From NCBI GenBank assembly GCA_934646175.1, contig CAKUEI010000033.1, positions 1-16,641 on the forward strand: a stretch of DNA of 16,641 nt, given 5' to 3'. This document shows positions 1 to 7,172 of this stretch, piece by piece. Source of the stretch: an uncultured Oscillospiraceae bacterium. Lineage in GTDB: Bacteria > Bacillota > Clostridia > Oscillospirales > Oscillospiraceae. The notes beneath the pieces were generated by a model, which ran no database searches, was not told where the DNA came from, and was given only the letters and a program-made list of their open reading frames with translations. The position numbers and the translations under genes were made by a program. Numbering within the stretch: position 1 is the first letter of the stretch; each line of letters starts with the position of its first letter.

Positions 1-494
1 GACAGCACGAACATCACATAGCGCAGAACGCCCAGCTTTTCCTTTCGCGGCTTCTGCGGCTGCTTGTAGGGCAGAAAATCCAGCACCATCGCTGTCCAGC
101 AGGCATAGCCGCACCAGCCGCGCTCGAACAGCAGCGGGCCGAAGATCTTTGCCACGGCGTAGTGAATGGTCGCCGCCTCAAAAACGCCGAGGAACAGATA
201 GTACCAGAAGCCCTCGATCTGCATATTCTCGTGGGAGATGACGCCGAGGTACAGCAGCATATAGCTGCCCACTGCCAGCTGCACAAAATGCCGGGCATAT
301 CGCTTTCCGGCAGTAAAGAGCGCCGTTCCCAATGCGAGGCAGCCGCCGATGTAGCTGAAATTCAGCAGATAAAACAGATTGTCCTTTGTGAGCCACAGCG
401 TGACCGCCACTACCTCAAACAGCAGAAACAGCAGCAACGACATGAGATATTTTGAAAACCCTCGGCCATTTTTCGTCGTTTTTCTTTTCTTCAT
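1..494 (-). CDS. Polytopic 4Fe-4S binding membrane protein (NapH/CcoG-like), partial at the left edge
   Basis: An open frame starts at ATG 494 and runs off the window with no stop, giving 164 visible codons. The N-terminus is basic (MKKRKTTKNGRG). Hydrophobic segments follow at about residues 17-35, 43-62, 69-86 and 97-115, with another starting near 154. Between the last two is a cysteine motif, ERGWCGYACW (Cys128 and Cys132), placed and spaced like the CGW-C motif after a transmembrane helix in membrane polyferredoxins of the NapH/CcoG/YccM type. Those proteins carry electrons at the membrane with additional ferredoxin cysteines further on, which here would lie outside the window. A purine-rich GAAGAAGG lies about 9 bases before the ATG. 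The first 80 bases overlap the end of the upstream frame (415-822). Family assignment is by motif and topology. The redox partner is unknown, and a link to corrinoid reduction is only suggested by the neighbours. Confidence 0.65.
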   Translation of the reverse strand, partial: MKKRKTTKNGRGFSKYLMSLLLFLLFEVVAVTLWLTKDNLFYLLNFSYIGGCLALGTALFTAGKRYARHFVQLAVGSYMLLYLGVISHENMQIEGFWYYLFLGVFEAATIHYAVAKIFGPLLFERGWCGYACWTAMVLDFLPYKQPQKPRKEKLGVLRYVMFVL

Positions 495-822
495 CACTTG
501 TCGCCTTCTTCTTTTCTTTCAGCGCACCGGAAGTCAAACCGACGCGCCATGCAATCCCATCGATGAGGATCTCGCCTGTTCTGCCACAGGAGAAGTCCAC
601 GCGGTCATCGCCGTGGCCCAGATAAGCGTAGAGCCAAAAACCTGCGTGATTGCCCTCTATATTGTTTGCGCGCATCAGCATCCGGAAAGAACAATGATAG
701 GTGCAGCGGAAGAGAATGTCCATGACTTTCCTGAACTCTGCGGAATCTGCCGAATAAGTTTCCTCTGCGCTTGTGAGCGAGTAGTCCTTGGCAGTATCGC
801 CACGGAATATTATAACAGAGTC
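415..822 (-). pseudogene. 5'-truncated small hypothetical protein
   Basis: The minus frame from about 822 down to the stop at 415 reads like real protein: SVIIFRGDTAKDYSLT, then an acidic stretch, then FWLYAYLGHGDDRVDFSCG and TGEILIDGIAWRVG. I recall this as the general style of short clostridial proteins of unknown function, but cannot name a family. Upstream of 822 the frame stays open to 948, but that part only reads through the transcription terminator and the out-of-frame end of the transporter gene, so the native N-terminus and any signal peptide are missing. ATG 723, with AGGAAAG just before it, could still start a 102-residue product. The C-terminal 27 codons overlap the 4Fe-4S gene and look low-complexity (Lys/Glu-rich), so the original end may also be altered. 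A good promoter match lies inside the upstream part of the frame. Confidence 0.4.
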
Positions 823-837
823 GCAGTCTGGCTGCAA
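809..837 (-). promoter_or_regulatory. Sigma-A type promoter reading leftward
   Basis: On the minus strand TTGCAG (837-832) is followed by a 17-base spacer and a perfect TATAAT (814-809). It sits immediately after the terminator that closes the transporter operon, which is where a promoter for the 4Fe-4S gene would be expected. Transcription would start near 802, leaving either a leader of about 300 bases before ATG 494 or a short one before ATG 723. The TATAAT also falls in the truncated hypothetical frame, so chance resemblance is possible. Confidence 0.55.
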
Positions 838-840
838 ACC

Positions 841-879
841 AAAGAGGCAGGCACGACATTCGTCGTGCCTGCCTCTTTT
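841..879 (-). terminator. Strong intrinsic terminator after the ecfA-ecfA-S fusion gene
   Basis: A perfect 17-bp stem (841-857 pairing with 862-878) with a 4-base loop begins 5 bases past the transporter stop codon. The stem is GC-rich in the middle with AAAG/CTTT ends, so a short U tract follows in either direction and it may work bidirectionally. It separates module A from the leftward 4Fe-4S region. Confidence 0.85.
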
Positions 880-883
880 CATT

Positions 884-3529
884 TTAATCCACCAATCCGT
901 ATTTGACCTTGATGCGGTCGAGCTTTTCCAGCATGGGTTCCCCGGCAAACCAGAGGAAGATCCATGTGGCCGCGGCCTGAATGCAGTCCATGGGGAAGCC
1001 GGAGATATAGTAGCTCAGGATGATCTTTCCGTTTAAGTCGCTGGACCACATGAGGGCGGAGGCGGGGTTCATAATGCCGCCGTAAATCACAATGGCCGCC
1101 AGCGCGCCGAACACACACAGGGAGAGCCGGGACCGGCGCAGCAGCCCCTTCCGGAACAAAACCCCCGCCAGGAAGCCGATGATGCCCATGCAGAACATCT
1201 GCCACGGCGTCCACGGTCCCTGAGAGAACATGACATTGGAGGCCAGCATGATCATGGCCCCCACCAGAAAGCCCGTCTCCCCGCCGAAGGCCACTCCGGC
1301 GATGATGGTGATGGCCATAATCGGCTTGAACTGGGGCAGCATGAAGAACACTGCCCGTCCGGCCACGCCCAGAGCGCACAGCACCGCGATGATGACCAGT
1401 TCCCGGGCCTGGGGCTTCCGCCCTTCAAATACCAGGAAGAAGGGCAGCATGGTCTCCAACAAAATCAGGAGAGAGATGAAATAGTACTTCTTCCCGCCCA
1501 GATAGTAGATGCCGATAAACAGCGTCAGGGGGATGAGCAGCAGGATCATCACGGCAGCCGCTACCGTGCGCTTCCGCAGCTTTCGCTGCTCCTTCGGCGT
1601 CTGCACCAAATAGCCCGGACGATTGGACTTGCGGCTGACGGCGGCGGCCAGAACGAGCAGCGCTGCGATAAATCCGCCGTACAGCAGAAGCTGGGCGGTG
1701 CTCATACCCGTCAAACCATCCGGCGAAATGATGGAGGAAAGGTCGGTAATGCCGATGGCGTATAGGAACAGCACCACAGCTACGGCACCGGAGGCGGCGG
1801 CCAGTGCCTTCCGCCACAGGGGCAACTTGGGCGGCTTCCAGTCCGCCGAATTCTCCTGTGGCTCCGGCAGGGGCGGAATGTTCTCCGGCAGGGCCGGTTC
1901 CGGCGGCAGGACGCCGCCGCAGGCGGAGATCACATCCTCCGCCGTCACCGCCTCCGGACTCAGGCTGCGGGCCATGCGGTTGGCGGAGGTCGTATAGAAG
2001 TTATTCCCGGAGAAGAAAACCCGGGGGGGCGCCTCTGTGACGATATTCCCGTCAAAAAACAGGGCGCAGCGGTGGGCATACCGGGCGCAGAATTCAATGT
2101 CATGGCTGACCATGAGAATGGTCACGCCCCGGCGGAGCAGGGTCTCCAGAATGCCCGCGATGGTCCGCTTGAACTCCGCGTCCAGCCCCTTGGTGGGCTC
2201 GTCCATCAGCAGAATGTCCGGCTTTAGCAGCAGCACCTTCGCCAGCGCGGCCCGCTGCTGTTCACCGCCGGAAAGGTCATAGGGATGCCGGTCCAGCAGA
2301 TTTTCCAGCTGGCACAGGGCGGTCACATAGGCCACCAGCCCGTCCTGCTCCGTCCGGTTCTTTTTCTTCCCCTTCAAAATTTCGTAAAGGTCCTCCCGGA
2401 CGGTCTTTTTCACAAACAGCGCCTGGGGGTTCTGGGGCAGCACCCCCACGCTGCCGTGAAGCCGGATGTCCCCGCGATAGGGCTTGCACAGGCCGGACAG
2501 CAGCTTCAGCGTGGTGGTCTTGCCGGTGCCGTTTCCGCCCAGCAGGGCGAGGAATTCCCCTTTCCGGACTTTCAGGGAAAGTCCCTTCACCACATCCGGC
2601 AGGTCTTTTTCGTACTTAAACCAGAGGTCAGAAGCCTCAATGGCCGCCTCCTCCGGGTAGGTATGCTTCGGCTCCGGAGGCAGGGCATTCAGGGGATGCT
2701 CTGCGGCATAGGCGTGAAGCCAGTCCCGCCCTTCCCGGACGGTGACCGGGCAGGCATCGTCGTTTTCCACCGCCGCCCAGATGCGCATGGCGGTGGGCAT
2801 GGCAAGGAACATGGCGTGGCCCTGCTCCTTGAGCGTCATGCCCACCTCCTCCGGCGTGCCGGTGCAGAGAAGACTTCCCTGGTCCATGACCGCCACTGTG
2901 GTGGCCAGCGGGAACGCCTCCTCCAGCCGGTGCTCCGTCAGGATGATGGTGGTGCCCAGCTCCCGATTGATCTTTCCCAAAGTGGCCAGAAAATCGCTGG
3001 CGGCGATGGGGTCCAGCTGGCTTGTGGGTTCGTCCAGAATCAGGACGGAGGGCTGCATGGCCATGACAGAGGCCAGATTCAAAAGCTGCTTCTGCCCGCC
3101 GGAAAGCTCCGTCACATTTTTATAAAACCAGGTCTGAATGCCGAAAAAGCTGGCCATCTCCGCCACTCTGCGGCGGATGGTGGGGGTGTCGCACCCGAGG
3201 CTTTCCAGCCCGAAGGCCAGCTCGTGCCACACCTTATCGGTGACGATCTGGTTGTCCGGGGACTGCTGCACAAAGCCGATCTTCTGGCTCTGGGTGCGCT
3301 GATCCAGTTCATCCAGAGGGGTTCCCTCGAACAAAATCTCCCCCACGCGCGTCCCGTGGGGGGCAAGGACGGTCTTCAGCTGCCGCAGCAGGGTGCTTTT
3401 TCCGCAGCCGGACGGTCCGCACAAAACGAGAAATTCCCCCGCCTCCACCGTCAGGTTAAGCTCCCGGAGCGTCCGTTTCTCCTGCTCCGGGTAGGAGAAG
3501 TTCAGGTCCCGGATCGCAAAAGTTTCCAC
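884..3529 (-). CDS. ECF transporter triple fusion: EcfA-EcfA ATPases plus S-component
   Basis: This 881-residue protein joins the two ATPases and the substrate-binding membrane subunit of an energy-coupling factor transporter. ATPase 1 has Walker A GPSGCGKST (38-46), Q-loop QQSPDNQ, signature LSGGQKQ (142-148), Walker B LILDEPTSQLD and switch His in TEHRLEE (about 200). ATPase 2 has GGNGTGKTT (331-339), signature LSGGEQQ (419-425), LLMDEPTKGLD and SHDIEF. A Pro-rich linker (about 540-571) leads to two extra hydrophobic segments (about 575-592 and 613-630) and then a multi-helix S-component (about 650-881) with the motif QGPWTPWQMFCMGIIGFLAG. The GTG start at 3529 has GGGAGG seven bases upstream and overlaps ecfT by 28 bases. 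In module B the same parts are two genes. A two-ATPase fusion is a known arrangement; S-component fusion on the same chain is the unusual part. Substrate is predicted to be a corrinoid from the DUF4430 and cobU context only. Confidence 0.9.
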   Translation of the reverse strand: METFAIRDLNFSYPEQEKRTLRELNLTVEAGEFLVLCGPSGCGKSTLLRQLKTVLAPHGTRVGEILFEGTPLDELDQRTQSQKIGFVQQSPDNQIVTDKVWHELAFGLESLGCDTPTIRRRVAEMASFFGIQTWFYKNVTELSGGQKQLLNLASVMAMQPSVLILDEPTSQLDPIAASDFLATLGKINRELGTTIILTEHRLEEAFPLATTVAVMDQGSLLCTGTPEEVGMTLKEQGHAMFLAMPTAMRIWAAVENDDACPVTVREGRDWLHAYAAEHPLNALPPEPKHTYPEEAAIEASDLWFKYEKDLPDVVKGLSLKVRKGEFLALLGGNGTGKTTTLKLLSGLCKPYRGDIRLHGSVGVLPQNPQALFVKKTVREDLYEILKGKKKNRTEQDGLVAYVTALCQLENLLDRHPYDLSGGEQQRAALAKVLLLKPDILLMDEPTKGLDAEFKRTIAGILETLLRRGVTILMVSHDIEFCARYAHRCALFFDGNIVTEAPPRVFFSGNNFYTTSANRMARSLSPEAVTAEDVISACGGVLPPEPALPENIPPLPEPQENSADWKPPKLPLWRKALAAASGAVAVVLFLYAIGITDLSSIISPDGLTGMSTAQLLLYGGFIAALLVLAAAVSRKSNRPGYLVQTPKEQRKLRKRTVAAAVMILLLIPLTLFIGIYYLGGKKYYFISLLILLETMLPFFLVFEGRKPQARELVIIAVLCALGVAGRAVFFMLPQFKPIMAITIIAGVAFGGETGFLVGAMIMLASNVMFSQGPWTPWQMFCMGIIGFLAGVLFRKGLLRRSRLSLCVFGALAAIVIYGGIMNPASALMWSSDLNGKIILSYYISGFPMDCIQAAATWIFLWFAGEPMLEKLDRIKVKYGLVD

Positions 3530-4391
3530 TTTTTATCCTCCCAACGGTTCAGAATCACAGGGGTCAGGCACAAGGCCAGATAGACGATCTGGAAGCTGAC
3601 GGTGAACGGCGTCACCGCCGCGCCCCGGATCGTTGGATAGTAGCGCCAGGAAAAGCCGCCCGCAGCCCAGCCGCTCAACAGATACACGCCGCAGAACGAA
3701 AGCCACAGCAGGGCCGTTTTGTCCCGCTCATCAAAGCGGTAGATGGAAAAGGCCGTCCGCCCCGGCAGGCCGTAGCCCCGGCTTTTCATGCTGTCCGCCG
3801 TCTCGATGGCGTTTTCCAGCGCCCAGGTGACCATGATGGAAAAGATCGTAATGGCGTTTTTCGCCCGCTGCAGAAGGGAGCCTTCCGAGGTATCCCGGCC
3901 GATGCAGCGCTGGGCCTCGCTGACCACCTGCAGCTGGGCCTTGAACTTGGGGACAAAGCGCAAGGTCATGCTGAGCACCAGGCTGAGCGCCGGGATCACC
4001 CGGCCGAAGAGATAGACGAACTTATCTGAGGTCATCACCGCATTGTAGCAGGAAAACCAGGTGATGACGGCGGCCAGCATGAGGGCTGCCGTGAGGCCGT
4101 AGAGCATACTCTCCATGGTCAAAGGGTTCCCGGAGGGCAGGTAGGTCAAAACGGTCGCGCCCTCGTGGTTAAAGGCCGGGTTCAGGACCGCTGCCAGCAG
4201 CATCATGGGCAGCAGGAGCCGAAGGCTGAACCGTACCGCCTTCCGCCCGTTGAGGTAGATGGCGTAGCGCAGCCCAGGGAAATGAGCAGGCTGACCGGAT
4301 GCAGCAGGAACATGGTGAACAGAAACACCAGCCCGAAATATAGAAAATTGATCCCGGGATGATAGCCGGAAAAGGTATCTCGGTTCTGCAA
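3502..4391 (-). pseudogene. ecfT: EcfT transmembrane coupling protein, single-base frameshift
   Basis: EcfT is the membrane subunit that couples the ATPases to the S-component. The N-terminal part reads from TTG 4391 in one frame (GINFLYFGLVFLFTMFLLHP, then LLISLG), and the rest reads in another frame (RYAIYLNGRKAVRF onward to 3502). Both halves align with the intact module B EcfT (NFAYFAFVIGVTMFSNHP, then YSVLLQGKKAVKF). The break is at the GGG tract at 4275-4273; adding one G restores SLGLRYAIYL and a 296-residue protein, close to the 307 residues of its paralogue. The C-terminal piece keeps the coupling motif ADSMKSRGYGLPGRT. Translation could restart at ATG 4206 to give a 234-residue product lacking the first helices. 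The TTG start has only a weak ribosome site and lies 18 bases past a terminator hairpin. Frameshift, sequencing error and reinitiation cannot be separated from this sequence alone. Confidence 0.85.
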
Positions 4392-4408
4392 CAGATCACT
4401 TCACTTTC

Positions 4409-4437
4409 AAAAGAGGGGCGCAGAATCTGCGCCCCTC
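4409..4437 (-). terminator. Intrinsic terminator/attenuator between DUF4430 gene and ecfT
   Basis: Transcribed leftward, an 11-bp perfect GC-rich stem (4437-4427 with 4423-4413, 3-base loop) is followed directly by TTTT (4412-4409). It lies 25 bases after the DUF4430 stop and 18 bases before the ecfT start. Partial read-through would make the two surface proteins more abundant than the transporter. Confidence 0.75.
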
Positions 4438-4462
4438 AGGCTGTCGGAAAAGCTCTTTTCTT

Positions 4463-5266
4463 TCAACCGCCGACAGAGTTGGAGCCGCCCACGTCCGCGC
4501 CGAGGTCGCAGGTATAGACCCAGCAGATCGTGTCGCCGTCCTTCAGCTGATAACGGCTGCACCCGTAGTTGGGGAACCAGTCGTTGACCTTGTACATCCA
4601 GCCGGACAGTTCTCCGCAGTCGAATTCGTACAGGTTATGAATGCCCTCAATATAAGCGGAGTTATACATGGGGGTATTTTCAAATTCCATATGGATCTTC
4701 TTCTGCTTGCAGGTGCGCTGGAGCACATTGAACACGCTCTCACCTTCGTAGAAGGTGACGGTGGTGGGTTTTAAGATCCAGCCGTCCTCCGGCACCAGCT
4801 CCGCCTTCTCCTCGGCCAGCCAGTCCATATGGTCCAGAATCGTGGCACAGGAGATGGAGATGGTACAGGTATATGTTTTGTCGGTGATGTCAGCGTCCTC
4901 CGGCTCCACCGGCTTCGGCTTTCCGGAAGGAGTCGGGTCAGTCTGATACTTGTCCTTCCCGCTGGCCGGGTTTGTGTTCGTGCTGGAATGGTTCTTGTCC
5001 TCGTTGGAATTCCCGCTGGCGCTCTCTTCCGGAGCTGTGCTGTCCGCGGGGGCAGGCGTCTGCGTATCCTCCGGAGAAGCCGTTTCCGTCTCCTCCGGCG
5101 CGGCTGTATCCGTCTGGGTGGGCTGCACCGTCTCCGTCTGCTGTGGATCTTCCGTCGGCCAGCCCTGCGAGCCGGGAGAATTCCCACCGAACCAGAAGGC
5201 AATGACCAGCACCGCCGCGATCACCACGGGGATGATGACTTTCCACTTATTCTTTTTCCACCACAT
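4463..5266 (-). CDS. Membrane-anchored DUF4430 (transcobalamin beta-domain-like) protein, module A
   Basis: This 267-residue protein has a basic N-terminus, one hydrophobic anchor (about 9-26), a Thr/Glu/Pro/Ser-rich linker (about 28-128) that could span the wall, and a C-terminal DUF4430 domain (about 131-260). DUF4430 is related to the C-terminal domain of animal transcobalamin and intrinsic factor, which closes over cobalamin. Landmarks are TYTCTISISC, the GESVFNVLQ helix, AYIEGIHNLYEFDCG, SGWMYKVN, FPNYGC, LKDGDTICWVYTCDLG. Cys134, 140, 236 and 253 are also present in the module B copy (118, 124, 220, 237), suggesting two disulfides or another structural role. The ATG at 5266 has AAAGGAG upstream, and the gene starts 12 bases after the SLH-barrel gene, so they are co-transcribed. 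Role inferred: surface capture of a corrinoid and delivery to the adjacent ECF transporter. Domain call is strong; ligand is not shown. Confidence 0.88.
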   Translation of the reverse strand: MWWKKNKWKVIIPVVIAAVLVIAFWFGGNSPGSQGWPTEDPQQTETVQPTQTDTAAPEETETASPEDTQTPAPADSTAPEESASGNSNEDKNHSSTNTNPASGKDKYQTDPTPSGKPKPVEPEDADITDKTYTCTISISCATILDHMDWLAEEKAELVPEDGWILKPTTVTFYEGESVFNVLQRTCKQKKIHMEFENTPMYNSAYIEGIHNLYEFDCGELSGWMYKVNDWFPNYGCSRYQLKDGDTICWVYTCDLGADVGGSNSVGG

Positions 5267-5278
5267 GATGGTTCTCCT

Positions 5279-6922
5279 TTACAGCAGGTCGGCTTGTTCC
5301 AAGAGGTTATAAAGCATCTGCGCGATCTCGCAGCGCTTGATGGCAACTTTCGGCTGAATATCCAGTGCCGAATCGTCCAGAATTCCGCTTCGATAGCAGA
5401 ATGCCAGACTTTCCCGCGCATAGGCGCCGGATGTTACATAATCGTTGAACTGCGCCAGCGTATCCCGCACGGCGGCGCTGCCCACCACGGTGTCCATGCC
5501 GCAGAGCTTGGCCGCCCGGGCCACCATGACGGCGGCATCCTGCCGGGTGATGGTTCCGTTGGGATTGAAAGTCGTGGCGCTGGTACCGTTGACGATTTTG
5601 TAAGTATACGCAGTGCCGACATAAACGGCAAACCAGTCTGCGGATTTGACATCTGTGAAATTGGAGGTGGTTTGCAGCGGCAGGCCAAGGGCGCGGACGA
5701 CAATGGCGGCAAATTCCGCCCGTGTCATGTTGGCGTCCGGGTCAAAGCGGGTGTCCGTTTTGCCGTTGATAATGCCCCGGACAGCCATGGCCTCGATGGC
5801 GGACTGGTTCTTGTGGGCGTGGACGCCGGAGATGTCCGCAAAGGTCTTCCCGGGGGAGACAACGGGCATCACCTTGACCGCCGGGTTCTTTCCGGGCAAG
5901 CCCTTGGCACCGTCCAAACCGCCGCCGTCTGAAACGGTGATGGCGTCAGCCATGCGGTAAAGACTGTTCTTCCCCTGCACTGCACGCTGGGCGGCAACCA
6001 GAGCGTAAAAGCCCTGCTCGCTGGCCATCTGATTGCTGCCGGAGCCATCCTGAGTGTGCAGAAAGCCCTTGCCGGGGCGGTAGAAGGTCATCAGGCCGTC
6101 CAGCAGAGTCTTCCCGTTTTTTACAAACCGGGCGTCATCCATTGAAATGCCCAGTTCACACAGCGCCACGATCATCTGCACGCAGCTTTCGGAGTTGGCC
6201 GTGCCCCAGGAAGCAAAGCCGCCGTCGGCGCTCTGCTTTTTGGACATACAATCCAGCGCCTTTTCGCAGGCTTGTTTCACCGCGGGCTGATCCTGATATT
6301 TGGCCAGCGCCTGCAGCGTCATGCCGGTCATGTCCGGGTCGGATGTACTGCCGGACAGGTTCCAGCCGCCGTCCGGAAGCTGGTAGGCCAAAATGCGGTC
6401 TACATACATCTGCCGGGTGGCCTGGGTCTTGGCCTCCGGGTTCTTGGGCATGGGATAATTGCGGCTGTCCAGCGCGATCAGCGCCCAGATGGGACCGTTC
6501 AGGCCCTGCCAGATGGTCTTATCATAGTCGCCCAGGGCTTTGGTCAGGTCATAGCCCGCCACATTCCGGGCGTCCTTGCCGATGGAAGAAAGGGCCACGA
6601 TCAGGCGGCTGTACTCCGTGTACTTTTTTTCGTGGAGCACGCCTTTGCAGGCGGTGACATACTTTTCCACCGTGGCATAGTAGTTCTGATAATAGCTGTT
6701 CGGGACGGCGTAGCCCGACCGGGCCAGACCAATCACCGCCCACTCGCCGCCGATAGAGCCGACCTGGGGGCTTTGCACCGTTTTATAAATATACTGTGCG
6801 GTGTCCGTGACGGCGTTTGCCAGTGCGTCGTCCGACACGGCGGCAAAGGCATTGACGGAAAGCCCCAGCACCAGCACTGCGGCCAGCAGAATGCTCAGGC
6901 CCTTCTTTTTCCAATGGGTCAT
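5279..6922 (-). CDS. SLH-anchored alpha/alpha-barrel (prenyltransferase/squalene-oxidase repeat) surface protein
   Basis: The 547-residue secreted protein has a signal peptide ending near residue 27 (NAFA before AVS). Residues about 30-325 form repeats of the alpha/alpha toroid type, with QLPDGGWNLSG and QSADGGFASWG turns and alternating helices, the fold of terpenoid cyclases and of the transcobalamin alpha domain, and of similar length (about 290 residues). Three S-layer homology domains follow (about 358-412, 421-475 and 485-545; motifs FADISG, RFDPDANMTRAEFAAIVVR, FNPNGTITRQDAAVMVAR), which would bind cell-wall polysaccharide. No catalytic Asp-rich motif of cyclases is evident, so a binding role is more likely than enzymatic. 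It heads the module A operon behind a promoter at about 7034-7061 and has a strong AAGGAGG ribosome site before ATG 6922. The neighbouring DUF4430 protein would supply the second half of a split transcobalamin-like carrier; that pairing is inference. Confidence 0.85.
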   Translation of the reverse strand: MTHWKKKGLSILLAAVLVLGLSVNAFAAVSDDALANAVTDTAQYIYKTVQSPQVGSIGGEWAVIGLARSGYAVPNSYYQNYYATVEKYVTACKGVLHEKKYTEYSRLIVALSSIGKDARNVAGYDLTKALGDYDKTIWQGLNGPIWALIALDSRNYPMPKNPEAKTQATRQMYVDRILAYQLPDGGWNLSGSTSDPDMTGMTLQALAKYQDQPAVKQACEKALDCMSKKQSADGGFASWGTANSESCVQMIVALCELGISMDDARFVKNGKTLLDGLMTFYRPGKGFLHTQDGSGSNQMASEQGFYALVAAQRAVQGKNSLYRMADAITVSDGGGLDGAKGLPGKNPAVKVMPVVSPGKTFADISGVHAHKNQSAIEAMAVRGIINGKTDTRFDPDANMTRAEFAAIVVRALGLPLQTTSNFTDVKSADWFAVYVGTAYTYKIVNGTSATTFNPNGTITRQDAAVMVARAAKLCGMDTVVGSAAVRDTLAQFNDYVTSGAYARESLAFCYRSGILDDSALDIQPKVAIKRCEIAQMLYNLLEQADLL

Positions 6923-7033
6923 CTCTGCGCCCTCCTTCTTGCGATCCCATATGCAGCAGTTCCCCGCCGCAAAACCGATGTTCTACACAAAAATCAAACA
7001 CCTTTTGAGGCGTTTTTTCAACAAATCAATTTT

Positions 7034-7061
7034 AGTATATCACGACCTGCCGTCAAGTCAA
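7034..7061 (-). promoter_or_regulatory. Promoter of module A
   Basis: On the minus strand TTGACT (7061-7056), a 16-base spacer and TATACT (7039-7034) form a good sigma-A promoter. Transcription would start near 7027, leaving a leader of about 105 bases before ATG 6922. The surrounding DNA is AT-rich compared with the coding flanks. No B12-riboswitch core is visible in this leader. Confidence 0.7.
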
Positions 7062-7091
7062 CCAAAACGCCACATTTTCGCCCGTTCCCCG

Positions 7092-7120
7092 TTGATTTCG
7101 GACCGCATCTGCGCTATGAT
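7092..7120 (+). promoter_or_regulatory. Promoter of the HMA gene / module B
   Basis: TTGATT (7092-7097), a 17-base spacer and TATGAT (7115-7120) point rightward, divergent from the module A promoter 31 bases away. Transcription would start near 7127, inside the GGTTAG/CTAACC palindrome. Confidence 0.65.
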
Positions 7121-7122
7121 GT

Positions 7123-7140
7123 GGTTAGCAATCACTAACC
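7123..7140. promoter_or_regulatory. Operator-like palindrome at the HMA transcription start
   Basis: GGTTAG-N6-CTAACC is a perfect 6-bp inverted repeat 2 bases downstream of the -10 box, where a bound repressor would block initiation. The TTAG/CTAA half-sites resemble those of metal-dependent DtxR/IdeR-family regulators, which would fit control of a metal-binding HMA protein. The regulator family is inference from half-site similarity only. Confidence 0.5.
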
Positions 7141-7172
7141 TTTCGCGCCATTACAGAAAGAAGGCAGCATAC

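Noticed and set aside
2880..2910. GCCACTG B12-box-like string
   Set aside because: It lies inside the ATPase coding sequence with no surrounding riboswitch structure.
2285..3583. A 432-codon open frame on the plus strand
   Set aside because: It lies antisense to the two ATPase domains, whose Walker and signature motifs are all intact on the minus strand.
6923..7172. B12 riboswitch ahead of either module
   Set aside because: GACCTGCC near 7045 resembles the end of a B12 box, but the conserved core with GCCACTG and supporting helices is absent nearby on both strands; it overlaps the module A promoter spacer instead.
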